A stretch of DNA of 64,000 bases from Gonapodya prolifera JEL478 (Eukaryota; Monoblepharomycota; Monoblepharidomycetes; Monoblepharidales; Gonapodyaceae). Below the pieces are notes generated by a model that made no database searches, was not told the origin of the DNA, and saw only the letters and a list, made by a program, of their open reading frames with translations. The stretch's first letter is position 1; each line of letters begins with the position of its first letter. Below are positions 34,201 through 45,724 of this stretch, piece by piece. The DNA is taken from the NCBI GenBank assembly GCA_001574975.1, contig KQ965731.1, positions 124,001-188,000 of the forward strand, in the 5' to 3' direction. The position numbers and the translations under genes were made by a program.

Positions 34201-37200
34201 TCCGTGAATCCTTTGGGAGAGTGATGGCAATTTCTTTCGCCCTTGCCTGTTCCAAACCTCGTGAGATTCTCCCGACCACAATGACTCTCTTGGTCTCCTC
34301 CTTGGTCTCAACTACTGGCACTGCAATATACATAAACGGATCAAAGGTTACGCTGACTCCATCGCAGACCGTACACGTCACTTTGCTCTTGAATTGGCCT
34401 TGGAATAGATCGACAACCACCGAATCATTGCGTGCCTTGTACACATCCCAACTAATTGCCGCTGCCTCCTCATCGCTCCTTTCGGAAATATCGTCAGGAA
34501 GGGAAACATACGGTTTCTTCTTAACCCGGTTAAGATCTTCGTGTAAGCCATCCAACAGCGAGGCCAACAGCTCCTGCGAATCGTGTTGGTGATAACCTTG
34601 GAAAGTTGAGTTGAAGCGTGCCATAACTGCCTTGAATTCAGAGGGGCGCACTGCACGGGAGTAGGATGACCAGTACGAAGATGAGGACCACCCTCCACCG
34701 CCAAAGTAGCTGGACGTGGTCCTCGACGTCGATTGCGCTTTCTTGGCCTCTTTCGCTTCTGCCCACAACTCCCTCACAAGCTTTGCGTACGCCTCTGCGA
34801 TCTCACCACGCATTCCCAGTGGGTTATCGCGATTAAGGTCAGCCCGCCAATTGGGTCCCAAAAAGAAGGCTGTTAATGCCCACGTAGCGGACATACACTG
34901 GACGGACGAGTTCATAAAGCACTGCAGCAGATTGCATGAGTGGTTGATACTTTGCGGCAAGCAGACACTCGAAGCCTCACAGTGTTCCCCAAGTTTACTA
35001 GTCCTGTCGCACCACGCGGCAAATCTTCATCGTCTTTATCCGCCGCTGTCCTCTGACTTGCCCTACCAAGCATTTCATCCTCTTCTCTCTCAGCGGACTT
35101 GAAAAAGTTACCCGCTACTGATACTGGGTCATCCTCGTCGCGTGACGATTCCGGTGGTCCAAGTATGATTGCACCTGAGGCTGTCCGTGGCGTGGAAGGG
35201 CCAATGGGCACAGGTGGAGCTGGCGGAGCAGCAGAAGGAGACATGCTTCTGGAAGATAGTGAGCGATGACGCTTCGCCGCAAATGCAAGTTGTGCATCCA
35301 ACTCACCCCTCACCGTCCCATTCGCTCACAACTTCTCTTTGGTCCATCTCTTCGTCACCTTCGTTACGATCTCCTTCTCCCAACCCACGAATTTCAATGC
35401 CACTGCCTTCTCCGCCTATCTCGAGCCCCAGGGCGTCTCCGATAAAACTCCCATCCCTCCGGCTCACCTCCACGCCAATCCAGCCTCCATCTCCCAATCC
35501 AGATCCCACACCAAGCACTTCGCACGCCGTCTTTTTGGCATCCTTCTTGACTACAGGTGCGCTCGGTCTGGGACTATCTCCTTCATCTCCAAGTCCCACT
35601 TTCCACAGCCTCGCCTGACGACCTTCTTCAGAACAGCCAAGACGTACTTCAAGAGCACGGAGAATTGAAGTCACAGTGGTACTTTGGGTGACTATGACGG
35701 CGAGTAAGGGGAATTCAGTGATGGGGAGATCCGCTGTTGGTAAAAGCACAATGACAGGAAGAAGTGCTGGGTAAAGATCCAGGACGTATGGTGCGGCTGG
35801 AGAAAATATGCGAGGGATGACATGGCGAGGTGTCAGAGGTTGATGCCTAAAGCGATTCCCAAATGAATCAGGAGATTTGAGACGGTTTGGAGACCGTTTC
35901 TGTTCCCCCCCCCTACGCTTTGACCTACCACGCCAGCAACTTCTGCCAACCTTCTTTTCGAACCATCACATAGTCAATCAAATGATGAAGTGGCTCTTTG
36001 AGCCTTCCTGCCACTCCAGCACCCATAGAGTCATACCCGTTTTTGCGAGGAGGCAAGAGCGAAGAGTTATCAATAGGTCCTGGCGTTGGGGCCTCTCCCT
36101 CTGCCTCACACCAAGTGTTGAAGCGACCATACCACCGGTCGGACAGTAAGTAGACGGGATCACCGGTGTGGGGAGCTTTCGGGGAACCCGCGATGATGTA
36201 ATTCTTCAGAATTAGTTGTTGAACGCGAGGGGGGCGGTTCGAAGGGAGGGTTGACGGAATGGTAGGGTTGGTCATTGGCGGAGTGCGACGGTTGCTTGGA
36301 GGAGGTGGGGCCGGGGGAATGTTGGAAGGAAACTGGATGATGAAGAAAAGATGAGTAGGTTCTTCCCCGCCATCGAGTTTCAACCTCTCATCCTTGCCCT
36401 CTGCCACGTCGCCACATTCCTTGGTAGAAGTATCCTTCCTTGACCCGGAATTCCGGTTTCGTCGACCCACCTTGGCCCCGGAGTCCCATTCGTACTGAGC
36501 GTCATCGGCAAGAACTGTGACGATGGGCGCCGCGATTATAGGCTCCGGTCCCGAAAATGATGCAGAGTCCTCATTCTCTTGAATCGAATACGGCGCCCCA
36601 ACGGTGTCTCCGCCTCTTTTCCACGACGGATCACGGACCATGTCAACACTGTATGCTTCATCGAACTCATCCTCCCTTTCCGACATGGTGTAAACGCCAC
36701 TTGGACGATTTTGAGGGCGTTCCATAGGATCAAATCCAGAGATCGTGGCATCTATATCCTCGAGTGGTGGCATATCCGAATAGTCATACCCAGGCTCATG
36801 GGGGGGAGTTGCTTCCGGATTTGGGGGGTGGGTAGAACCATGTGGAGGCCACCTGCCACCTGGGGGTGCTGTATAGTAGTCATTGAGCCCTCCGGAACGC
36901 GAAGTTGGGGGAGAGTGGGAGAACAATGGAGTTGAGGTGACTGGGGAATTGGTGAACGGGTCTGAGGAGACACCGAAGTCGTGGTGAGAAGACGCGTCAG
37001 TTGCAGCGTCCGAAGCTGCATCAGACTGCCAAGCGAAATCGTCTTGCGGTAGATATGGGGCAGGCGAAGCGGCAGGTGGTAGGGGGTTGTGCGAACCGGA
37101 TACCAACTGCGACGGGGACAGGGCAGGGGTGATGCGCGCGGGTGGCGGTGTCACTGTCCGTGAGTTTCGAGTCGGAGAGAGTGGTGGAGAGATCGACATG

Positions 37201-37412
37201 TTTCTCCCGTTCGACGTGTTGGGCTGTGAGGTGTGTGAGTGTGCGAGCTGCTGGGTCACCGACTTGAGCGTGGGTGTGGCCGGCGCGTGTCTGTGCGGCT
37301 GCAGTGGCGGCGGAGACAGCTGCGCTGAGTCGGAGTCTCGTTTCGTTCGGCCACTTGAGGGAACTGGAATCGGTGTCGAACGGCCAGTGTTGGGACTTCC
37401 AATGTCGCCCAT
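31257..37412 (-). CDS. UBP12: DUSP-domain ubiquitin-specific protease of the UBP12/USP4-USP15 type (1895 aa)
   Basis: Exons 35929-37412, 35307-35846, 34981-35248, 33104-34921, 32529-33041, 32163-32458, 31839-32100 and 31257-31763; phases close. A disordered N-terminus is followed by a DUSP domain at about 385-490 ([20 protein letters not shown]). The USP catalytic core starts at [17 protein letters not shown]; the intron 34922-34980 falls exactly before the catalytic Cys codon. Other landmarks are the QQ-type box [20 protein letters not shown], zinc-ribbon pairs CTVCDG and [15 protein letters not shown], the His box [14 protein letters not shown] and [12 protein letters not shown] long insert between the zinc-ribbon halves is usual for this group. 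It removes ubiquitin from substrates, and substrates are unknown. The extended Ser/Thr-rich N-terminus and tail make it longer than yeast or human relatives. Confidence 0.93.
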
Positions 37413-38125
37413 TCCCTCGTAACGGAATCAATCCACCTTCGACCTGCGAATCCCCCACTTGAATCGAATCCTATCCGTCGTTTCCTTTCGATGATTGTTC
37501 GCTGCTCGGCAGGCACCTCTTATTGCACGTAAACCCACGAGTTCCAGTTGTTCTTGTGTTTCCACCGTTTTCCTTAGCTTTGGGTATGGTCCGTCTCGCT
37601 TCCCAAGTAACTTCTCGAGCGCGTATGCTCCGCTACCACGGCCAGCGGCTCTCTCCTTCACCGATAATTGGATGTGTCCAATCCCCCTTATGCTGTGGTC
37701 TCGACATCTGCAAGTTAGATGTATGGTCTCTCTCTTCTTCCCCTCACCCTTCGCTGACGTTGAGCCAAAATCATTGCAATCGTTTGACTTTTACAAGCTG
37801 TTTTAGTGTTTGGGTGAGGACGTTTTCAACTTCAGTCTTTCGTTTGAGCCTGGCTAAATCCACAACTGTATGGGAAGCAAGTACTTTCGCATATTAAAAC
37901 GTCATGCAAACAGGGGGGCACATCGGCAAGGGCTGTTGAATCGTGCATTGCAACACCTAACACACAACCTGGTTTGACCTAAACAGTTATGCGAAGCACA
38001 CAAAGACAGTGTATGCAATCCTCTCGTCCAGAATTCCAACCCCAAACTCTTCGCCCCTTCGCAATCCGTCAGTTGCGCTACACTGGAGCCATTGTCCTTT
38101 CCCTTCTGTCCTTCTATTCAGGGTG
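37413..38125. other. Intergenic region, promoter side of the deubiquitinase gene
   Basis: About 710 bp. Open frames (for example 37523-37897 on the plus strand) are short and lack domain features. Pyrimidine-rich tracts such as tctctcttcttcccctc lie near 37725-37760. No gene is supported. Confidence 0.45.
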
Positions 38126-38537
38126 TCAAGAGGACTTGACGCTCTTGTTGACAGTGAGGTAGTGGTAGACGATGATTAGGAGGAATATGGAGCCGCCGAG
38201 CGTGTTGGCGATAAATTCCAGAGTCGTATCTCGGATCATTCACGGGGCGGTTGAGGTGGGAAGACGTGTGAGAAGGAGAGAAGAAAGTCCGAAATAGGAT
38301 GGGAAGACTTTTGTGATTGGTCTTGAGGGAAAGGTTCGAGCAATGAGGGGCAGAGTGGTCGACGCTGGCATTACGATAGGAGTGATTGTGGTGGTGCAGC
38401 AGCTCAAAGTCTGACCAACAGGGACGGCAGTCGACACACTTACTGGAATGTGAAACGGGGGGGAGGGACGGAAAGAAACGAGCACTGGAGTGGTCGTTCC
38501 CACTTGACGAGCGTGACCTGAGTGACTTTGGTCTCAT
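38126..38537 (-). CDS. Possible small membrane protein (65 aa, two exons)
   Basis: Exons 38444-38537 and 38126-38229 join in phase through an intron starting GTAAGT. The first half is basic and Ser-rich (MRPKSLRSRSSSGNDHSSAR). The second has a hydrophobic segment (LGGSIFLLIIVYHYL) and ends VNKSVKSS. Size and layout resemble small organelle or ER membrane subunits, but no family is recognised. The acceptor CCGAG is weak. The start is 84 bp from the divergent RAI1-like gene. Confidence 0.35.
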
Positions 38538-38621
38538 GTGACCAAAGAAATCACGTCTTTTCCTCTGCGTGATTTTTTAGGTCATCAGCCAGGATTTGTT
38601 GGCGTTTTCAAAAGCCGCGTG

Positions 38622-40349
38622 ATGCGACTTTCTTGGGCGTGTGCATGTGGACCCCTTTTCCCTTCATTTACACCTATCTCCACTGAATCCCCCCCACGCC
38701 TTGTGTCGACGTATCATGGACGTCGCAACTCAACTGTGTCGCGCCCTTTCGTCCGATCCCACTCCTACAAATCAAAACCCTCCAAGCCTCTCCGACAACC
38801 TTCCCTCAAAACAGCACTTGCTCACATTGACCACCCAACCGCAAACACGAGAGTCATTGCGCGATATCACCCGCGACCTGACACCGGTGTATTTTTTGCC
38901 GATGACAACAGCGACGAATTGTTCCTTTCTGCACCTCCAACATCAAACTCAACCCAACACTCGCTCTCAACACTACTGTCCACAAGACGTATTGGATCAT
39001 ACTTCTTACCTCTTGCCGCCCAAAACTCCTCGCTCGCTGATCCATCATCAGCTTCCAATTTTGCATCTCGCATGCTCTGCGTGCACCCTTTGGCTGACCC
39101 AGAATCCCTCCCTTTGCCGTTCTTTTCGGAACCGTCCGAGTGGCCTCTGTCGCTTCCTCCGGATGACGGAGGAGTAATTATTCCCCCCCCGGACTCCCCA
39201 GTTCCGGCCCTCCTTGCCCTCGAGTTCGCGAAACGAACCAAAAATGCTACTGCTGACAATGGGGCTTCATCTCCTTTGCACTCTGATCTAAGTGGAGGAC
39301 TTGGCTCCGATCTGGACCTCGTTGCCACCCGCGGTACACTTCGTGCGATGCTACTTCCCTCTCTTGATGAACGAAGATGGGTCGTCTTGGCGCAGCGCGT
39401 CGGGAAGACAGTGTATTTACGTCGCATCAGAAGGGCGAATATTATCAGGGTCGGTGAAAGCGGTTTCGGGTGGGAAGATGCATGTACGCGTTCTGGGAAG
39501 CGGTGGACCCAAGTCAAAAGTCAAGCAGCAGTTGGTGCATCAGGGCGAACTCCAACCTCCAAGAACACAGCTCCGTTTGGTGAGCGTGAAACTTCTCCGC
39601 GCTCCTCCGTTGAACCTACAATCTTCTCACTAAAAGAGCAGATTGTCAAGACCGTGGATGGCCCCACTATCCGAACACAGTACCGCTCCGTTCTCCACCT
39701 CGACTTTGCAGGTCTTAGCATCCTGTGCGACGCTGAAGTAGATGCTGTCCTTCCCCCAGGGTCCTCCTTTGGAGGCTTCTCTCGTTTACACAACGCCGTC
39801 TTCGAGCCACATCCACCTCCCCCACCCACCCCACTCACACTTCCACACTTGGAGTTGAAACTCCACGGTGCTCACATCCTGAACCCATCCCGCCTTCGCC
39901 ATCTCTGGTTGCAATGCGCCTTAGGCGGAGTATCTCACGCCGCTATTGGGATCCGGCTTCCTTCCAGTGCCCAAACGTCCCAACTAAGTCGTCGCGTGAG
40001 CGACCTGGTCCGCGTGCCGTGGATTGTGCAGCAGGGGACCGAGCTGGGTGGCGCCATAAATTCAGACGAACACCTGGGGTTCGATTTCGCACCGCCATCG
40101 GCCCATTTTAGAATTCTTGGAGCGGGCTCAGCCCTGTTGAAATGGGTTGTGTCGACACTTAAAACAATGCCTGATGCCCAGGCGGTCATGCTTTGCGCAG
40201 AGCGGGACTGGGAGGGCAGGGACAGCGTGGTGGTGCGAGAGGCACCCTCAATGAAGGGCTGGGAAGTTGTCGGAAAGGATGTGGGATCAGATGTAGTGGC
40301 GGCTGTGAATATCGGGAAGTTGACGGTACTATACAATCATCAAGCCTAG
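38622..40349 (+). CDS. RAI1/DXO-family decapping nuclease-like protein, diverged (575 aa, intronless)
   Basis: The first ATG of the open frame is at 38622. The DXO/RAI1 active-site signature is present in order: Arg in LVATRGTLRAML (about residue 237), G-phi-x-phi-E as GFGWE (about 281), E-phi-D as EVD in LCDAEVDAV (about 370), E-phi-K as ELK in LPHLELKLHG (about 412), and the later Gln in WLQCAL (about 430). Family members remove incomplete 5' caps from RNA in the nucleus or cytosol and some are 5'-3' exonucleases. Everything outside the motifs is diverged, and a Ser/Asn-rich N-terminal extension of about 100 residues and linkers enlarge it. All metal-binding acidic residues appear kept, so activity is plausible. 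It is intronless, unlike most neighbours. Confidence 0.8.
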   Translation: MRLSWACACGPLFPSFTPISTESPPRLVSTYHGRRNSTVSRPFVRSHSYKSKPSKPLRQPSLKTALAHIDHPTANTRVIARYHPRPDTGVFFADDNSDELFLSAPPTSNSTQHSLSTLLSTRRIGSYFLPLAAQNSSLADPSSASNFASRMLCVHPLADPESLPLPFFSEPSEWPLSLPPDDGGVIIPPPDSPVPALLALEFAKRTKNATADNGASSPLHSDLSGGLGSDLDLVATRGTLRAMLLPSLDERRWVVLAQRVGKTVYLRRIRRANIIRVGESGFGWEDACTRSGKRWTQVKSQAAVGASGRTPTSKNTAPFGERETSPRSSVEPTIFSLKEQIVKTVDGPTIRTQYRSVLHLDFAGLSILCDAEVDAVLPPGSSFGGFSRLHNAVFEPHPPPPPTPLTLPHLELKLHGAHILNPSRLRHLWLQCALGGVSHAAIGIRLPSSAQTSQLSRRVSDLVRVPWIVQQGTELGGAINSDEHLGFDFAPPSAHFRILGAGSALLKWVVSTLKTMPDAQAVMLCAERDWEGRDSVVVREAPSMKGWEVVGKDVGSDVVAAVNIGKLTVLYNHQA

Positions 40350-40921
40350 CTAACTCTCCGGTCCCACCCAGTCCGAAAATGATAACTAGACTTCCAGCTG
40401 TATGCCCACTGGAGATGCTTCCACCAAGTGAGCTGATGCGCACATCAAAAAGTTCGAGTGTGGGCGCGCAGAAGGTCACGTTCCAGATTTGAAAGAAGAT
40501 GCCTTTCTTTCGCAAAAACTCAATGTATAAGCAATTAATTAATTCATTCACATTGGATTCCATCTCGCGTCTTCTTCTTTAGTGCGCCCCCATTGTGTCC
40601 GACCATATGGACACACGCATCAAATAATACCCTCGGGGGCTTTGACGGTACTGCATGGTCGTTAGACTGGAAATCAATGGACAAACTTGACGCTCAGGTG
40701 AAGGCCGAAGGCGTTTTCTGAGGTAAATGGATAGAGTAGACTGCATTACAGACTTCAACAAGGTCACCGTAATATATGCACATGATGAGAAATAAATGGC
40801 ATCCATGCTTCCCTCTTCTTGAAATGCATTTTGGGGATGAACGAAAATGAAAGTCACGTGCAATCCTTCAAGACCCTGCGACTCCCGACAGGACACAAAC
40901 ACCTTTCAATTCACAGTAGCC
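40350..40921. other. Intergenic region upstream of the DAAO-like gene
   Basis: About 570 bp, partly AT-rich (near 40520-40560). No supported gene. It is the promoter interval of the DAAO-like gene and the 3' flank of the RAI1-like gene. Confidence 0.5.
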
Positions 40922-43900
40922 ATGCCTTCGGTCGTTGTTGTCGGCTGCGGTGTCATCGGACTCTCCACCGCATTAGTAGCGAAGGGAAGGGGATACGATG
41001 TCAGTTTTCATGCTCGTGCTCGTCGATCCTGCACATCGAGTCGGTTTTCACTCAATTACAACCTCGATTCCTTGTGATGGCTTCAGGTTACCATCATTTC
41101 CCTTGCGACTCCAGACGACACGTCCAGTGACCCCAACTACACATCTGACAATGCCACGACGCACTGGCGCTCCTCGGCGGACTTTGCCCCGGTCGCAGTC
41201 CGCGAAAGGCAGCGCCAATGGGACAAGCAGACTTTCCAAACACTCTGGCTTCTCGCGGCGGACCCTGTGAAACTACCGAATGGAAATCTGGGGCCCAGAG
41301 ATCCGAAAAGCGCGAAAGGTATCTCTAAAGTTACAGAACGACATGTGTTTCCGAGCAAACCACACGGCTGGACGGAACCATTCTACAAACGATTCATTCC
41401 CAATGTGAGATTGAGAGTCAAGGACCCGAGTGCGATATGCACCAAGTCGCTCAAGACAATCACTTTAAGTTTCGCTACTTGAAGCCCGCTGATCTTCCTA
41501 AAGGAATGAAATTCGGTTTCGAGTATACAACCGGTAAGGCTAATGTTTCCGGATCAGTCGGCGTTGTCACGGTTTCTCGCAACTCGGCATAGTTTCTATT
41601 CACCCTGATCAGTACCTCGGATACTTACTCAGATCTTTCCGTGCACTTGGGGGAAAGGTTGTTTCTGGAGTAAAAGTTGCAAGCTTGTCCGAAATAGTCG
41701 AAAGAGGTTTCGACGTCGTCGTAAACTGTACCGGGATCGGAGCTGCTTCATTGACTTCGACATCATCTTCAAACACAACCCTTGATTCCAACGTGTACGC
41801 TGTGCGTGGTCACAATGTGCTGATTAAAGCTCCGCACTGTACACAATCGACAATGGCAGACCCGGTAAAGTTCTCCAAAATTTGCTTCCCACCTTCCGCA
41901 AACTAAAATTTGCTCTTGCGATCCCGAAGACCTATATTATTCCTCTATTTGATGGAGAAGGCACTGTCTGCGTCGTTGGCACATACCAACCAAAGGAGGG
42001 GGAAAGAGGAGAGGGAGAGATGGTTGCTTCCATGTTATGGAAAGCCTCGCAGCTCGATCCAGCCATTGTCGTGTCCTCTGAAGCAAACCTCCTTGGTCAA
42101 AACAAAACAATGGGATGGTTGAACGACGACGATGATGATGGAGAGGACGAAGATGTGGAGCATGGCGACTTGTTTGATGAAAGAGCCGAAAGCGAGGAAG
42201 AGAATCGTGAGTGGCTCGTGATGTTGATCCAGTGTTCAAGAATCTCACAGATCCCCATCTCAGTCGAATATTCTGAACCGACCTCATCCCTCGATCATCC
42301 TCTGGGAACCTCCGAACATTTGCCGGTGACAAGTGCTGCTCCTCCGCGCTGGCAGCAGGCCTCACCCAATCATATCAGCAGTTCAACTGTCGATGAATCA
42401 CATTTTGAAGAAGAGCTGGAACCGCAATCTCTCCCCGAGACTGAGGACTCTTCGGACCTCACTGACGCTGTGGAAGAAGAAGTTGAGCATGCTACCAACC
42501 CTATGCCTGGAGACGGGGAACAAGAGATGTCTGCAGGGAGCAGTGTAGAGCACGCTCTCCAAGACGAAGAATCACTGGATCCTGATCATGCGCCTGATGA
42601 ATTCTCTGAAAAAAAGACAAAATCTATGGATCATGAGTCTGAGGAGCGAGCATCTCACGGTAATGACGACTTTGCGAAGGATGACCATGAAGAGGAGGGT
42701 GTTGAGTGTGAGCATTCGCGATCTCCCCACTTTTGTTTTTTATTATTTTTTTTTTGAATGTGACAGTTACAACAGTGAGCTCAAAGTCGACGGACTTCGA
42801 CAGTGTCGTCTCCCACGATGACATCTATCCAAATGAGAATGATGCACCCTCTCCCACATCCACGCTGGACCACCCTCTCGAAACCGCCTCCCAGCTTCCA
42901 GTTGAGCCGTCGAGCACCTCAAATACCGGCGCAGTCCCAGTTCCTTCGGCGTCTCTTGACGTTCCCACCTCGGCTTTCGCGGAGCAGCACGTTGGAGCTG
43001 TTGAGGAGATCATTTTTGACGAGGATAACGCGGTTACGGAGCCCAACAGTCTTGAGAGCTCGATTTCTGAAGAGGTAGATACTGGGGCTCAAGGCGCCGG
43101 TTTCGCCCAAGTGGAAGGAGTTGTTGCAACCACCGCAGAGGAAGAAACTACCGCTGAAGAAACGTTGGATGATGAGAACTTGTTCCCTGTTGAGGCCAGA
43201 AAGGGGCAACCGATTGCATCGACCATTCCGTATGTCGCAGAGGCAGAAGCTACGTCAGGCATCCTCGAAGCCGAAAATGCTGTTGTAAATGAATACTTGG
43301 AGGGTGGATTCGGTGGTTCAGGAAGTAGAGGAGATTTTGTGAACGCTGTTGAGCGGGAGGTAGAGGAACGTGTTGAAGGTAAGGAGCTTCATATTCTCGG
43401 TGTACTTTTTTATTGAACCTCTTGCTGGGATTACAGTGGAACCCAGTTATCCCAAGACTCTCCGGGAAGAAATTGAAGCCCAAGGTTTCTCTTTGCCTCC
43501 CGGTATTGAAGTCCTCAAAGTGAACGGTGGGTGTCCTACTAATTCAAATGACTCGGCTTCCTCTTACTTTCCACGTGTACCAACGTAAAAAGTCGGTCTC
43601 CGACCCCAAAGGCCGGATGACACTAGACTGAATTCCGAGGTTGTTGTGTCGAAACAGGGTAAGTGATATGATCATTACTTATTACTCGCACGTTAATCGT
43701 ATACCCTTCGCACCAGGCAAGAAGGTTCTCGTCGTCCACAACTACGGCCACGGTGGTGAGTGTCAGACGGTCTCTGGGAAGGACAACTCCTTCTTTTCAA
43801 TTACTAAAATTCGACCGTCTTTTATCAGGTTGGGGCTTCCAGAGTTCCTGGGGATCCTCTAATGCTGCAGTTGCAGAAATTGAGAAATATTTCCCTAAGG

Positions 43901-43965
43901 AGCCGTCAACTATCTGGGGAAAACTGGTTGCAATGGTATTCGGTCGCGCAAAAGCAAAGCTGTGA
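40922..43965 (+). CDS. D-amino-acid-oxidase-like FAD enzyme split by a large acidic insert (817 aa)
   Basis: Exons 40922-40999, 41087-41404, 41470-41533, 41593-41864, 41930-42707, 42767-43378, 43437-43526, 43593-43658, 43717-43755 and 43829-43965 give 817 residues in one frame. DAAO blocks appear in order: dinucleotide-binding VVVVGCGVIGLSTALVAKG, WTEPFYKRFIPN-FRYLKPADLPKG, PDQYLGYLLRSFRALGG, VVVNCTGIGAASL, YAVRGHNVLI, PLFDGEGTVCVVGTYQ, then much later VGLRPQRPDDTRLN and VVHNYGHGG-WGFQSSWG. Family enzymes oxidatively deaminate D-amino acids. DAAOs are usually about 340-370 residues. Here about 440 residues of Glu/Asp/Ser-rich sequence separate GTYQPKEG from VGLRP. The C-terminal AKL is a PTS1-type peroxisomal signal. 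Some DAAO residues are substituted, so the exact substrate (D-amino acid or D-aspartate) is open. Confidence 0.85.
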
Positions 43966-44094
43966 TGGTGGCCTGTGCGGAGCAAAACATACAATATATC
44001 GTGGCGTTGCCGGCCCCCAAATCCAATTGAACGATCGGAGCGGAAAAAGCAATCGATTTCTTCAGAGTTTTCAAATCGCAGCGTGTCAATTCAC

Positions 44095-45605
44095 ATGGAC
44101 TCCTCCGCCGGTGTCAATCTCGCCAATCCTCCCTTACCTGAACTGCACCAATCCGAAACACCTGCACCAATGTCCAATCCAACGGCGATCAATCTACTGT
44201 CCCATGATAGCGGCGCATCTGACCCAAAGGTTCCCGTCAAAGCCCATCCTGTTGTTGTGAAGCACCTTGGCTTCTTCCCCCTTGACTTCGTCGACGACGT
44301 TGTGGATGCGTTCAACTCTGTGATGTACCAAGGTGTAGACAAACTGAGGGATTACGTCGAAGAGCAATATGTATGGCCTGACTCGGACTTGGAAGTAGAA
44401 AATGTAAGTTCTTGACCAACAATGACTGGACAGCAAACGTCTGGGAGACAGACCTCTGGGAATCAGAAGCTGCTATTGTCCGCGAAATGATTTATGATTC
44501 TGACCCACGGTTTCCACTATAATCAACTCCCCCATGATTCGTAGGGCATGGCATCTATTGAGACACTTCTCGAGCATGCTCACGACGTCCATACTGACAA
44601 GTTTGAAATGATGAGCTTGAATAATGCATTCCGTGTGCCCGAGGAACTTCCAATCCGGTTGCCTTACGAGAAGGTGCGTGGTTCCCCGATTGGATGTCCG
44701 CCGTTGGTTGGTAGGCCGGTGGGTTCGCGAGGGTTAATTTGTGTGCCATTTGCCATTCGGAGTCATTTTGTCTCCAAAGGATCTCATTCTGATTTTTCAC
44801 GCCGGTCGATGTTTTGCTCCCCACATCTGTGTGTTAAAACTCCCTTTCTGCCGGTCACAGAACCTCGACTATGCGGTCAGTGAATCTGATGCTTTAGCCC
44901 TCGACGAAGAGCTCGAGCAACTGCGGAAGGAGGTCGCGGCCGTTGGTATCACGATTCCATCGCGTTTAGGGGGCCGTTCACAATTCTATGACGTTAGGAA
45001 ACACTACTCAACGCCCGCCTCCGTGCTCATGACGCCCGCCTTGCGTCCCGCCTCTCGATTCGCGCTCCAGACGCTGTACAGCAAGAGCGCATCGCAGAAC
45101 ACGCTCAAAGTGAGTGGATCCAATATCTGTCACACCAGCGTGCTTCTCATTCCGGTTTGATTGTGACGATATCCCGCCAGCCCGCCCACCACTGTCGAAA
45201 CTTGCCTCCCAGCTTACCCAACTAACGCGCGTTGTTCAATCCACACGCCCAATCCTCTCCACCCCTTTCCGCACGCTCCCGCCAACCTACCTAGACTCCG
45301 CCGTTGCCCGCCAGGCGGCTCGCGCTCGAAAAGCTGTGGGTGCTGACATCGATGGCGACGTTGTAGCAGGGAAGGTCGTCAGGGCCGAACGAGAGCGGAC
45401 GGAAGCATGGGCAGTCGGCGGACTGGGGGAGGTGAAGGTGAGCAGGGTCGTGTTCTGGGTCAGGACGTAAGCTTGACGCAATCTTTTTGCTTTTATCTTC
45501 TCTGGTACTCTGCGATGCTAGGATTTCTGGAAAGAGGTCGTGACAACCAAGTCACCAGATGCGATGCGGGTGGACGCGGACGACAAAGAAAATATTGCGC
45601 AATGA
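44095..45605 (+). CDS. MIS12: Kinetochore protein MIS12/Mtw1 (331 aa)
   Basis: Exons 44095-44403, 44545-44673, 44861-45109, 45213-45437 and 45522-45605. A disordered N-terminus of about 50 residues leads to the Mis12 core: HLGFFPLDFVDDVVDAFNSV and LRDYVEEQYV, then GMASIETLLEHAHDVHTDKF and LNNAFRVPEELP. The C-terminal half is helical and ends DDKENIAQ. MIS12 is a subunit of the four-protein MIND/Mis12 complex linking centromeric chromatin to the Ndc80 complex at mitosis. The length fits fungal Mtw1 (about 290-400). The gene starts 129 bp after the DAAO-like stop and converges on MED7 with 119 bp between stops. Confidence 0.9.
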
Positions 45606-45724
45606 GGAGTGGGTCAGTGGACGCACGGTTTTTCGAGGTCCAGAGACCGGGACTGTAGGATGAATCGACTAAGATCTTTTATTTACATTGTATTTTTTCA
45701 CTGGCTCCAATCTTTTCACAAAGC

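Noticed and set aside
41400-41475. An apparent frameshift in the DAAO-like gene
   Set aside because: A 65-nt GT-AG intron (41405-41469) restores phase and gives the expected FIPN-FRYLKP join.
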